50,769 nucleotides of DNA from the NCBI GenBank assembly GCA_030589945.1, contig JAUUZN010000009.1, forward strand, positions 1-50,769, written 5' to 3'. The notes beneath the pieces are model-generated. The model was not told the origin of the DNA. It worked only from the letters and a program-made list of their open reading frames with translations, and made no database searches. The position numbers were made by a program, and so were the translations under genes. How positions within the stretch are numbered: the stretch's first letter is position 1; every line of letters starts with the position of its first letter. Shown piece by piece: positions 27,871 to 39,967 of this stretch. Origin of the DNA: Gammaproteobacteria bacterium (lineage in GTDB: Bacteria; Pseudomonadota; Gammaproteobacteria; Enterobacterales; GCA-2746155).

Positions 27871-29220
27871 ATGTTTAAAGGGCTAAAAAACAATCTTATT
27901 GCTGGCGTTATTATTGGCTTGTGCCTTGTCAGCGTAGCAAGTTACGCAGACGATGTATCCGACGTTGAAAAGGCGATTATCAATTCTGTTGAAGATGGAT
28001 TATCAACATCCATTAAAGAACTAAAACAGGTTGTGAACATAAACAGTGGCACCATGAATTTTGATGGTGTAAAAAAAGTGGGCCTTATTTTTGTAAAGCA
28101 ATTAACCGAATTAGGCTTTGATGCCGCTTTTGTTGATGGATCAGCTTTCGGCCGTGCAGGCCATGTCGTTGCTACACGTGAACCTACGAATGGCCCCACA
28201 GGGAATACCAGCGGATCCAAGATCTTGATGATTGGACACCTGGACACGGTGTTTGCTAAGGATGATGCCTTTCAAGCTTATAATGACTTGGGTGACAACA
28301 GAGTGCATGGTCCTGGAATTACTGACATGAAGGGTGGTAATGTTATTATAATTGCTGCATTACGTGCTCTTTATGAGCAAAACCTATTAGATAATGTTTC
28401 CATAAAGGTTGTGATGACAGGGGATGAAGAACGCAGTGGATCCCCGTTGAAAGCCTCCAAAAAAGCAATTGTTGATGCAGCCATGTGGGCGGACATAGCC
28501 CTTGGGTTTGAAGACGGTGATGGAGATATCAAAACGGCGGTTGTTTCCCGTCGGGGTTCCATTGGCTGGTCCCTAGATGTTACGGGTCGCGCCGCCCATT
28601 CATCGCAAGTTTTCCGTGATGAATATGGGTTTGGAGCCATCTATGAAGTGGCTAGAATATTAAACGAATTCCGCCTTCAGTTATCTACAGAAGAGAACCT
28701 TACCTTTAATCCTGGAATGATTATTGGTGGAACGCGTATTGATTATGACCGCACCAAGTCCGCAGGGAATGCCTTTGGTAAATCCAATGTTATTTCGCAA
28801 GTGGTTAAAGTAACGGGTGACATTCGCGCTCTTTCCCTAGAGCAACTACAAATGACAAAAGAGGCGATGAATAAAATTGTCGCTAACAACCTCACAAAAA
28901 CATCGGCCACAATAACATTTGAGGAAGGCTATCCACCACTTTCTCCCTCCCCAGGGAATAACAAATTACTGTCCCTATACAGTCAGGTTAGTGAAGACTT
29001 AGGGTTTGGTCTTGTTGCTCCTGTTGATCCGAGAAAAGCGGGTGCTGCTGACATTTCCTTCACCGAGGGTTACGTTGATATGGCCATGGATGGTCTCGGT
29101 CTTATGGGATCGGGTGGTCATACTAAGGACGAGATTGCCGATATGACAAGTCTGTCAAAAAATATCAAAAAGGCCGCGTTATTAATTCATCGCCTATCTC
29201 TTTATAAACAAATGAAATAG
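27871..29220 (+). CDS. Exported M20 peptidase, glutamate carboxypeptidase-like
   Basis: 449 residues with a signal peptide (about 1-26). Motifs in order: MIGHLDTVF, GPGITDMKGG with bridging Asp, TGDEERSG with catalytic Glu and GFEDGDG, and a late GSGGHTK with the last zinc ligand. The order resembles carboxypeptidase G2/CPG70-like M20A enzymes. Probably cleaves C-terminal amino acids from peptides or acylated amino acids in the periplasm. It is a different subfamily from the M20 gene at 18.2 kb. The DUF6090-like gene follows by 6 bases. Confidence 0.9.
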   Translation: MFKGLKNNLIAGVIIGLCLVSVASYADDVSDVEKAIINSVEDGLSTSIKELKQVVNINSGTMNFDGVKKVGLIFVKQLTELGFDAAFVDGSAFGRAGHVVATREPTNGPTGNTSGSKILMIGHLDTVFAKDDAFQAYNDLGDNRVHGPGITDMKGGNVIIIAALRALYEQNLLDNVSIKVVMTGDEERSGSPLKASKKAIVDAAMWADIALGFEDGDGDIKTAVVSRRGSIGWSLDVTGRAAHSSQVFRDEYGFGAIYEVARILNEFRLQLSTEENLTFNPGMIIGGTRIDYDRTKSAGNAFGKSNVISQVVKVTGDIRALSLEQLQMTKEAMNKIVANNLTKTSATITFEEGYPPLSPSPGNNKLLSLYSQVSEDLGFGLVAPVDPRKAGAADISFTEGYVDMAMDGLGLMGSGGHTKDEIADMTSLSKNIKKAALLIHRLSLYKQMK

Positions 29221-29226
29221 ATAATC

Positions 29227-30003
29227 ATGATAAATATAATTAGAAAAATGAGACAAAACATGCTCACTGAAAACAAAACCAGTCGATATTTTTTTTATGC
29301 AATTGGCGAAATTATTCTTGTTGTTATTGGAATTTTAATTGCACTGGCTATCAATAATAATAATGAAGCTAGTAAAACTAAAATAAAAGAACTTTACTAC
29401 CTATCAGCTATACAATCTGACTTGCAGCTTAATGTATCTGAACTTAAAACCTATATAACAATAAGAGAAAAGTCCGTAGATTCAGCAGAAACTGTACTTG
29501 GCTTTTTTAATAAAAATAAAAAAGAAATTGTTCTAGATGAATTTAATTTACACAATTTAAATGTACAGATTTGGTACCCTTTTAAAAAGAATGACATTAG
29601 CTATCAAGAATTAATTAACTCTGGAAACCTTGGAATTATAACGAACGTTACAATTAAGAATATACTCATTAAAATGCAATTAGTATTTGAGCAAATAAGC
29701 GTCTTAGAGAGTCATATGCAATATGATTTCGAAAATTATATATACCCCATTTATTTCAAAATCACGGACCTTGAATCGGATATCCCAAATTATATCTTTC
29801 AGGTATCAAAAGGAGCAGAAGGAGTTAGAACTAAACTTTCTAGAGCAAAGATTGAATTGTTATTAAGTAATCAAAAGCTTAAAAATGGCTTTGTGCTTTC
29901 AGTTTTTAATAATAAGAAGCTCATCCTTGAATATAAGAATATGATCTTAATGACAGAAAAACTAATGGCTATAATTGCATCAGAGTTAGAACTCAATAAA
30001 TAA
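29227..30003 (+). CDS. DUF6090-like single-pass membrane protein
   Basis: 258 residues. The N-terminal sequence (IIRKMRQNML...YFFYAIGEIILVVIGILIALAINN) fits DUF6090, best known from Bacteroidota as I remember it. One membrane helix at about 22-40 is followed by a helical region of probable periplasmic location (about 45-258), without recognisable catalytic residues. Codon use is very AT-rich, and acquisition from Bacteroidota or a related donor is a possibility. It starts 6 bases after the M20 stop, so cotranscription is likely. A second, distant relative is at 39968-40714. Confidence 0.8.
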   Translation: MINIIRKMRQNMLTENKTSRYFFYAIGEIILVVIGILIALAINNNNEASKTKIKELYYLSAIQSDLQLNVSELKTYITIREKSVDSAETVLGFFNKNKKEIVLDEFNLHNLNVQIWYPFKKNDISYQELINSGNLGIITNVTIKNILIKMQLVFEQISVLESHMQYDFENYIYPIYFKITDLESDIPNYIFQVSKGAEGVRTKLSRAKIELLLSNQKLKNGFVLSVFNNKKLILEYKNMILMTEKLMAIIASELELNK

Positions 30004-30058
30004 CGTAATTCTAATATCCTGTACATTTCAACATTGGCAAGGACTCTTGATGATGAGT

Positions 30059-30095
30059 TTTGCTCCGGCATATCTACGATATAAACCGGAGCAAA
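30059..30095. terminator. Strong hairpin between convergent genes
   Basis: TTTGCTCCGG (30059-30068) pairs perfectly with CCGGAGCAAA (30086-30095), and an inner ATATC/GATAT stem fits in the loop. It lies between the DUF6090-like stop (30003) and the porin stop (30161). No run of T follows on either strand, so it may be a stabilising or factor-dependent element rather than a standard intrinsic terminator. Confidence 0.5.
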
Positions 30096-30160
30096 CGCTT
30101 CTCTGTTAAATTATTGAATATCGATATCTGAAAATGGATATCAGAAAATTAATCAATCAT

Positions 30161-30811
30161 TTAAAATGAATAACTAATTCCTGCCACAACATAATCTTCA
30201 GCACCGGTCACATCCAAATCATTACTACTGAACCCTGCAAAGATTGTAAACTGCTCATTGACGGCATAGTTACCGATGACAGAAAAGTCACTACTGTTGC
30301 TATCATCTTCATATTCATACTGTGCAGCATGAATATCAATTGAAACCTGTTCAGATATTGGAAAGGAAGCATCAGCTGAAATATAGATGGTTTCTAGATC
30401 GACATCATCGTAATAAGTAATACTGAAATTTGAATAGGACAGGCCTACAAAAAATTCTGAGCTACTATCTGTCCCACCGGTATAGGTATATTCCGTAAAT
30501 CCAAGGTTAAGCGTAAGAGCTTCAGTCAAGGCAATGTCATAACCTGCAATCAGGTCAATTTCAACGCCATCTTCATCGGTAAACTCATAGGTTGAACCCC
30601 AGGCTCCAAACCAAAAACCGCTTTCATGATTAATGACATAATCTCCCTGTATGGCAGGATTCTCTTGTGTCATATCAAAGCCACGGAATATGTATTGGCT
30701 GGCAAACGTAATAGAAGAATCACTGCCAAACTCGGCTGCAAAGGCACTGGAGCCAAGACTGAGTGTTGCCACAGTAAGTAGAGCTTTTGATGTAATTTTA
30801 GATTTAAACAT
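30161..30811 (-). CDS. TorF-family putative porin
   Basis: 216 residues. It has a signal peptide ending SSAFAA-E and a small outer-membrane beta-barrel. The N-terminal SSITFASQYIFRGFDMTQ motif is typical of the TorF (gcw_chp) porin family, and the C-terminus ends in aromatic Phe (GISYSF), the outer-membrane insertion signal. It lies 68 bases downstream of amtB on the same strand. The neighbourhood suggests a diffusion channel for ammonium or another small nitrogen compound; this is inference from context. Confidence 0.85.
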   Translation of the reverse strand: MFKSKITSKALLTVATLSLGSSAFAAEFGSDSSITFASQYIFRGFDMTQENPAIQGDYVINHESGFWFGAWGSTYEFTDEDGVEIDLIAGYDIALTEALTLNLGFTEYTYTGGTDSSSEFFVGLSYSNFSITYYDDVDLETIYISADASFPISEQVSIDIHAAQYEYEDDSNSSDFSVIGNYAVNEQFTIFAGFSSNDLDVTGAEDYVVAGISYSF

Positions 30812-30878
30812 TTTCTAACCCTCGTCGTTTTTTAAATAGTTAATTGAAATATTTTTTCGTTAGGTGAGAACATTCGAC

Positions 30879-32135
30879 CTATCGAATGTTCTTGCTGTTG
30901 CCACTACTAAATTCAGGGTAGGCCTCTAAGCCACACTCACTAATGTCAGCGCCCAGATATTCGTCCTGCTCACTAATGCGTAAACCAACGGTGTATTTAA
31001 TGGCTAACCAAAATACTGTGCTCGCTGCAAATACCCATGCAACGATGATGCCTACACCGATGAGCTGAGTTATTACGGTTACATCCTTGGTGACTGGAAC
31101 TAATAAAATACCGACAAAACCTGCAACACCATGAACTGAAATAGCTCCAACAGGATCATCAATTTTAATTTTATCGAAAAAGCCGATTGCAAAAAATGCT
31201 GCTGTTGCGCCAATTCCGCCAAACAGGACAGCCTGTATCGCTGTGGGTGAATCGGGTGCAGCAGTTATGGTAACCAATCCTGAAAGTGCGCCATTCACAA
31301 TGAGCGTTAAATCGGCTTTGCCGTAAATAACCACACTGAGTAGATAGGCGGTGAGTGCACCTGCAGCGGCTGCAGCATTAGTGTTAACAAATACGGCCGC
31401 GACAGCATCGGCATCTTCGATACCTGTAAAGCTCAATTGAGAGCCGCCGTTAAAACCTAACCAACCCAACCAGAGGATGAATGCACCGAGTGTTACCAGT
31501 GGCATGTTTGCTCCAGGCATAGGTTTCGCACCCTTATCGGTATAGCGACCTCTTCGTGGACCAAGAAAAATAACGCCTGCAAGCGCTGCTACTGCACCGG
31601 CCATATGGACGATGGCTGAGCCTGCAAAATCACTGAATCCAAGGCCACCATCTTCGATCGATGCACCTAAGGCTCCTGCACCCCAGGTCCAGTAACCTTC
31701 AATGGGATAAATAATGGTTGTCATAAAGATAGCGAATATTAAAAATGAAGATAACTTCATTCGCTCTGCGACAGCACCAGAAATAATTGACATGGCCGTT
31801 GCTACAAAGACTACCTGAAAGAAGAAATCAACATTGCTCGATTGACTCGCACCTTCTGCAGTAGCATTAATTCCGAAACCGAAACTTGGAATCCAGCCTG
31901 CCGTATCATTACCCTGATACATGATGTCAAACCCTACGATTTGATAGGCGATGACCGCTAATGCATAAAGTAATAAGTTTTTGGTCAATATTTCAGTAGT
32001 ATTCTTGGTGCGCACGAGACCTGCTTCGAGCATGGCAAATCCAGCAGCCATCCACATGACAAGAGCTCCTGAAAATAGCAAGAATAATGTATTAAAAAGA
32101 TAGTTAGTTTGATGAATTAACGCTTCTGATTCCAT
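30879..32135 (-). CDS. amtB: Ammonium transporter
   Basis: 418 residues, 11 expected membrane helices. The twin-histidine pair of the pore is visible in DFAGSAIVHMAGAV and in ISVHGVAGFVGI. The cytosolic C-terminal segment has EYLGADISECGLEAYPEF, the region that contacts PII protein. It follows glnK on the same strand after 52 bases. AmtB conducts ammonia/ammonium and is closed by unmodified GlnK. Regulation is with glnK from the upstream sigma-54 site. Confidence 0.96.
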   Translation of the reverse strand: MESEALIHQTNYLFNTLFLLFSGALVMWMAAGFAMLEAGLVRTKNTTEILTKNLLLYALAVIAYQIVGFDIMYQGNDTAGWIPSFGFGINATAEGASQSSNVDFFFQVVFVATAMSIISGAVAERMKLSSFLIFAIFMTTIIYPIEGYWTWGAGALGASIEDGGLGFSDFAGSAIVHMAGAVAALAGVIFLGPRRGRYTDKGAKPMPGANMPLVTLGAFILWLGWLGFNGGSQLSFTGIEDADAVAAVFVNTNAAAAAGALTAYLLSVVIYGKADLTLIVNGALSGLVTITAAPDSPTAIQAVLFGGIGATAAFFAIGFFDKIKIDDPVGAISVHGVAGFVGILLVPVTKDVTVITQLIGVGIIVAWVFAASTVFWLAIKYTVGLRISEQDEYLGADISECGLEAYPEFSSGNSKNIR

Positions 32136-32187
32136 GATAATTCTCTTTATTTATGAGTGAAAAATTTGTGATGAATAGGTAAGTGTA

Positions 32188-32526
32188 TTAGATGGCTTGG
32201 CGATCCATTTCACCTGTTCGAATACGCAATGTTTGTTCAAGCTTGGTGACAAATATCTTGCCATCACCAGTTTGACCTGTTTTACAAATATCAGTAATTT
32301 TTTGGATGATCCGTGGTGCATCATCTTCATTTACAGCGAGTTCAATTTTTATTTTTGGTAAAAACGCAGTGCTGTATGTGTTACCGCGATAAGTCTCTGA
32401 ATTGCCTTCCTGATTGCCCACACCCTTAACTTCAGAAATGGTCATACCAGAAACGCCTTCTTCGAGAAGTTGTTCGTATACGTCGTCAAGTTTGAATGGT
32501 CTTACAATTGCTGTTAACCATAACAT
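32188..32526 (-). CDS. glnK: Nitrogen regulatory protein PII (GlnK)
   Basis: 112 residues from the ATG at 32526, chosen because GGGAG lies 7 bases upstream; the frame is open to 32565. It senses 2-oxoglutarate, ATP/ADP and uridylylation state and controls AmtB. The T-loop sequence YRGNTYSTAFLPK has Tyr51, the uridylylation residue. The segment TGQTGDGKIFV is the B-loop. The C-terminal segment RIRTGEMDRQAI is normal. Pairing with amtB, and the promoter, favour the name glnK rather than glnB. Confidence 0.95.
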   Translation of the reverse strand: MLWLTAIVRPFKLDDVYEQLLEEGVSGMTISEVKGVGNQEGNSETYRGNTYSTAFLPKIKIELAVNEDDAPRIIQKITDICKTGQTGDGKIFVTKLEQTLRIRTGEMDRQAI

Positions 32527-32581
32527 AATGTTGCTCCCGTCTTTTTTATTTATTGAAAATATCAACTTTTATAGGGAGTAC

Positions 32582-32599
32582 TTCCAATGATCGTGCCAA
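32582..32599 (-). promoter_or_regulatory. Sigma-54 promoter of glnK-amtB
   Basis: On the minus strand the site reads TTGGCACGATCATTGGAA. It matches the RpoN consensus TTGGCACG-N4-TTGC except that the -12 GC is GG. The -24 GG is at 32597-32596. The predicted transcript starts near 32572, about 46 bases before the glnK ATG. NtrC-like boxes lie upstream at proper distance. Confidence 0.7.
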
Positions 32600-32668
32600 C
32601 ACTGAAATCATTAGAAAATGCTAATATTAGGCTGATAAAGTGAGGGATTCACCATGAAAAGGCAATGT

Positions 32669-32689
32669 CGCGCACTAAAATGGTGCGCG
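32669..32689. promoter_or_regulatory. NtrC-like box 1
   Basis: The palindrome CGCGCAC-taaaa-TGGTGCGCG contains GCACT-N5-GGTGC, close to the NtrC consensus (TGCACY-N5-GGTGCA). Its centre at 32679 is about 107 bases upstream of the predicted start, similar to the -108 site of glnAp2 in E. coli, from memory. Confidence 0.65.
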
Positions 32690-32701
32690 TTAAGGTTGAT
32701 T

Positions 32702-32718
32702 GGTACTTAGTTGGTGCA
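32702..32718. promoter_or_regulatory. NtrC-like box 2
   Basis: A 17-mer with a perfect right half TGGTGCA and a weak left half. Its centre lies 31 bases from box 1, three helical turns, and about 138 bases upstream of the predicted transcript start. The pair spacing is like that of E. coli glnAp2. Confidence 0.55.
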
Positions 32719-32805
32719 GATTGATGGATAAAATATTGAAGTTAGAAATGAGTAGAACTACATGAAGTGTTACTCTAAAGATGAAACTAAAAGATCCAAA
32801 TGCTA

Positions 32806-32853
32806 TTACAAATAGGCCTCTTCATAATCCATCAGACTATCGTTTGTTTGATT
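32806..32853 (-). pseudogene. Remnant of an acyl-CoA dehydrogenase 3' end
   Basis: The minus strand reads NQTNDSLMDYEEAYL-stop. The intact gene at 34287-36068 ends AGSDSLMDYDEAYF-stop. Nine of the last eleven residues agree. Nothing similar to the rest of the dehydrogenase is present. The NERD gene lies between this remnant and the intact 3' end. Confidence 0.7.
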
Positions 32854-32877
32854 TTAGAAATGGTAGTTTAAGGCTGC

Positions 32878-32985
32878 AGTCTAAAATACTATTTTCTGGT
32901 AGTGAAGTGCATGTCTTTATTTTGAAAATAGTGTTTTATGGACGAATATTGTAGAGTATTTGTGAAAAACAGGTTATTTTCAGGT
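32878..32985 (+). repeat. Diverged copy of the M20 upstream region
   Basis: This block resembles 27758-27870, the upstream of the M20 peptidase gene. The central part 32906-32957 aligns without gap and 40 of 52 positions agree. Similarity continues weakly to where the start codon would be (AAAACAGGTTATTTTCAGG), but no related coding sequence follows. It reads as a promoter-side remnant, in the same orientation. Confidence 0.55.
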
Positions 32986-33159
32986 GATGGTCACAATACT
33001 TTTTGATATGAAGCGAACTTTGTTGAATTATTTATTTTATCAATTGCAGATTTTAAATTGTTGTATTGTATGATTATCTATAGGGATAAACGACTTTGAT
33101 GTTGCATTCTCCTTTTTGAATAATGATCATGAAGAAACCTTTACATTAAGAACTTAATC

Positions 33160-34242
33160 ATGACTATAGTTGAAGGACAAATAGAATCTCTTAAGAAATT
33201 AAAAGATGTATTAAATAAAAACGGCATTACAAGGTTTGTGTCTATTGCTGAAATCAATAAATTCATAAAGAACTATGAATTAGAAAAGAATGATATCTCA
33301 TTACGTATAGAACATACTTTAGATTTAGAAATAAATAATCTGCAATCTGACCTTATTAAACTCCAACTAGTTCATGACAATTCAAAAGCCGAAGTTACGA
33401 ATACACTCAACATTAAAATAAAAAACCTAACAGATAAATTTAACCTAAGAAAAGATAAAAACAAACATAGTTTAATTAAGAAAGTTTTCTACTATCCTCA
33501 ACTTACAATATTAAAAATTAAAAAATCAAACCTAGAAAAGAATTTTGAACAAAATATAACTTGGCAGACATATGATTCATTGAATAATATTGTCAAAGCA
33601 AAAAAAAGATTAATTTATTTTTTAGAAAATAAAGAAAGTATTACCTTAGAACGTAGCAAACCAAGCCATGAAGAGTTAGCATTTACAAAGAAAGTTGTTG
33701 ATGGACTGTATACTTTAATTGCGGGAGCTATCGGAGAAAGTTTAGTTGTAAAAGAACTTCAAAAATTATCTAATCAATATGTTTTATTCAATGATTATTC
33801 AAAACAATTTAACCCTCCCATCTTTAATAGAAATGAAAATGACACAATATGCAGTATTCAAATAGATCATTTATTAATTTCTAATTCTGGCATATTTATT
33901 CTTGAAACCAAAAATTGGAGTAAACAATCAATAAAGAATATTGGTCTAAGATCACCTGTCGAACAAATCAAGAGAACTAGCTATGCATTATTTGTGTTAT
34001 TAAATAGTGAGTCCGAATATAATGAAATCAATCTAAACAGTCATCATTGGGGAAATAAACAAATACCAATTAGAAATATAATCGTCATGATTAATGAAAA
34101 ACCAAAAGAAAATTTCAAATATGTAAAAGTTAAATCTCTTATGGAATTAAATGGATATATAACATATTTTGAACCAATCTTTAGTGACGAAGAGGTTAAA
34201 AGCATAGCTGATTATTTTAGGATACATTCGAATGAAATTTAA
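33160..34242 (+). CDS. NERD-domain protein with N-terminal coiled coil
   Basis: 360 residues. The first 180 are Lys/Asn-rich with coiled-coil character. The nuclease-related domain (NERD) runs from about 185 to 300: AGAIGESLVVKEL, then IQIDHLLISNSGIFILETKNWS, with the Asp and Glu-x-Lys pattern of a restriction-endonuclease-like core. NERD proteins are suspected in DNA processing and some are found in defence or mobile loci; its role here is unknown. Codon use is more AT-rich than neighbours. It lies between two copies of a dehydrogenase 3' end, as though inserted. Confidence 0.8.
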   Translation: MTIVEGQIESLKKLKDVLNKNGITRFVSIAEINKFIKNYELEKNDISLRIEHTLDLEINNLQSDLIKLQLVHDNSKAEVTNTLNIKIKNLTDKFNLRKDKNKHSLIKKVFYYPQLTILKIKKSNLEKNFEQNITWQTYDSLNNIVKAKKRLIYFLENKESITLERSKPSHEELAFTKKVVDGLYTLIAGAIGESLVVKELQKLSNQYVLFNDYSKQFNPPIFNRNENDTICSIQIDHLLISNSGIFILETKNWSKQSIKNIGLRSPVEQIKRTSYALFVLLNSESEYNEINLNSHHWGNKQIPIRNIIVMINEKPKENFKYVKVKSLMELNGYITYFEPIFSDEEVKSIADYFRIHSNEI

Positions 34243-34286
34243 AAACATAAGTTAGTTTCATGAGTATGGTTTAATATGAAAGCCCA

Positions 34287-36068
34287 CTAGAAATAAGCTT
34301 CATCATAATCCATCAAACTATCACTACCTGCTTGCAGCGATGTTAATAATGATTCTGTTTGAGGCAGAAGTTTTTGCATATAAAATCGTGCAGTTTTAAT
34401 TTTCGCACGATAAAAATCTTCACTATCTTGATTCGCCATAGAAAGTTTAGCCATTCTGGCCCACATATAACCGACACTGACTAGACCAAATATTCTTAAA
34501 TAATCTACAGAAGCGCCACCTAAATGATCAGGATTTTTGGGTGCGTTTGAAGCGATCCAACCTGTTGCCTGTTCAAGGTGCTTAAATGCGGTTGATAAGG
34601 GAGTGATAAATTCTGACATCTCCACATTTTGAGACTCAGTTTCAAGGTAACTGCGTAAAGGATCAAAGAATCTCTTCATCAGACGACCGCCATGCATATG
34701 CATTTTTCTGCCAACAAGATCAAGTGCCTGAATGCCATTGGTTCCTTCATATAACTGAGCAATACGAGCATCACGTACAAATTGTTCCATTCCATGCTCA
34801 GAGATATATCCGTGACCACCAAAGATCTGTACACCATGATTGGTCGATTCAAATCCAACGTCAGTATTAAAGGCTTTAATAACAGGAGTGAGAAGAGATG
34901 CGAGATCATCAGCCTCTTCTCGGCGCTCAGCATCTGGATTTTTAGAATGATGGTCTAATTCTTGAGCAATCCAGTAAGTTAACGCACGAGTCCCTTCTGT
35001 GTAGGCGCGCATTGTCAATAACATACGACGAACATCGGCATGTACTATGATGGGATCTGCTTTTTGAACAGGACTTTTCGGACCCGTTAATGAGCGCATT
35101 TGAATTCTATCTTTGGCATAGGCCACAGCGCCCTGATAAGATTGTTCTCCTGCAGCGATACCTTGTAAGCCAGTCCCTAATCGAGCAGAGTTCATCATCA
35201 CGAACATCGCTTGCATGCCTTTATTCTCAGTACCCACCATATAACCTTCAGCTTCATCGAGATTGATCACACAGGTCGCATTACCGTTAATGCCCATCTT
35301 GTGTTCAATCGCTCCGGTTGATACGCCATTGCGTTCACCAATACTGCCATCATCATTGATTCGATATTTGGGCACCACAAACATGGTGATCCCCTTAATA
35401 CCTGCTGGAGCATCATCAAGTCTTGCAAGAACCAGATGGATAACATTGTCTGTCATTTCGTGATCACCGGCAGAGATGAATATCTTAGTGCCTGTAATGC
35501 TATAACTGCCATTATCATTTTTGGCAGCCTTTGTTTGGATCAAGCCTAAATCAGTTCCACATTGCGCTTCAGTTAAACACATGGTGCCACTCCATGAACC
35601 ATCAGCGAACTTTGGTAAATAGAGCGCTTTTTGTTCATCGGTACCACGAGCACTTACTGCTTTTGCTGCACCATGGGTTAATCCTGCATACATGGCCAGG
35701 GATTGATTACTTGAGGCCCACATTTCTGAAATCATAATACTTACGGAGTAGGGTAATCCCATGCCGCCGTATTCGGGATCTTCAGTGACACTATTCCAAC
35801 CTGCTTCACGAAACTGTGCATAGGCTTCTTTAAAACCGTCGGGTACTGTAACTACACCATTTTCTAATCGACAACCTTGGGCATCGCCAGATTGGTTGAG
35901 CGGCAGATATACATTTTCTGCAAATTTTGCAGCCTCTTCAAGGATGGCCTTGACGGTTTCCGGCTCGGCATCTTCATACCCTTCTAATTCACTAATTGCA
36001 GCACCATCGAATAGTTCGAAGAAGAGAAATTCCATATCTCGAAGAGGGGCTTTATAGGGTGCTGTCAT
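34287..36068 (-). CDS. Acyl-CoA dehydrogenase, DmdC-like
   Basis: 593 residues, longer than classical acyl-CoA dehydrogenases (about 380) because of extra C-terminal domain, as in 3-methylmercaptopropionyl-CoA dehydrogenase (DmdC) and related enzymes. TEAQCGTDLG (FAD/substrate loop), RDARIAQLYEGTNGIQALDL (catalytic Glu in YEGTNGI) and IFGGHGYISE are clear. Acts in short or medium acyl-CoA or methylmercaptopropionate breakdown; DMSP use cannot be inferred from this alone, because many DmdC-like proteins serve beta-oxidation. Downstream of fadH on the same strand. Confidence 0.9.
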   Translation of the reverse strand: MTAPYKAPLRDMEFLFFELFDGAAISELEGYEDAEPETVKAILEEAAKFAENVYLPLNQSGDAQGCRLENGVVTVPDGFKEAYAQFREAGWNSVTEDPEYGGMGLPYSVSIMISEMWASSNQSLAMYAGLTHGAAKAVSARGTDEQKALYLPKFADGSWSGTMCLTEAQCGTDLGLIQTKAAKNDNGSYSITGTKIFISAGDHEMTDNVIHLVLARLDDAPAGIKGITMFVVPKYRINDDGSIGERNGVSTGAIEHKMGINGNATCVINLDEAEGYMVGTENKGMQAMFVMMNSARLGTGLQGIAAGEQSYQGAVAYAKDRIQMRSLTGPKSPVQKADPIIVHADVRRMLLTMRAYTEGTRALTYWIAQELDHHSKNPDAERREEADDLASLLTPVIKAFNTDVGFESTNHGVQIFGGHGYISEHGMEQFVRDARIAQLYEGTNGIQALDLVGRKMHMHGGRLMKRFFDPLRSYLETESQNVEMSEFITPLSTAFKHLEQATGWIASNAPKNPDHLGGASVDYLRIFGLVSVGYMWARMAKLSMANQDSEDFYRAKIKTARFYMQKLLPQTESLLTSLQAGSDSLMDYDEAYF

Positions 36069-36194
36069 GCTGATATTTCCTTATTGTTTAAACCAGTTAT
36101 TAATGATCAAGTATGATTGATTAAGTATATAAAAATTAGCGTCCAATTGTTATTTTAAGTTGTATCAATCTGTTGTCGCTTATTGGCTGTAGTC

Positions 36195-39721
<3,527 letters not shown>

Positions 39722-39967
39722 TTTTTATTCCTAGGAGTTGATGCTAATGAGTCGACCTTTAAAAAGGTTCTATTTCCAATATTTTAATACTTCATGGATG
39801 TTTAAGCCAGAAATTCTGGTCTTTTGCAGTCTCTGTATAAACATATGACCATTTGAGTACTACTATGGGCTGTTGTTACTATTTTTGTAATACGCTAATG
39901 AAACAGGTATCTTAAGTGTGACTATTGCTTATAAATGAAGCCTATAAATGAAGATATTTGAACGAGC

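Larger units (their letters stand above)
32527..33159. other. Gene-free stretch between glnK and the NERD gene
   Basis: No convincing open frame lies in these 633 bases. They hold the glnK promoter region (32582-32718), a remnant of an acyl-CoA dehydrogenase 3' end (32806-32853), a duplicated upstream region (32878-32985), and an AT-rich leader of the NERD gene (32986-33159), in which I see nothing definite. Confidence 0.7.
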
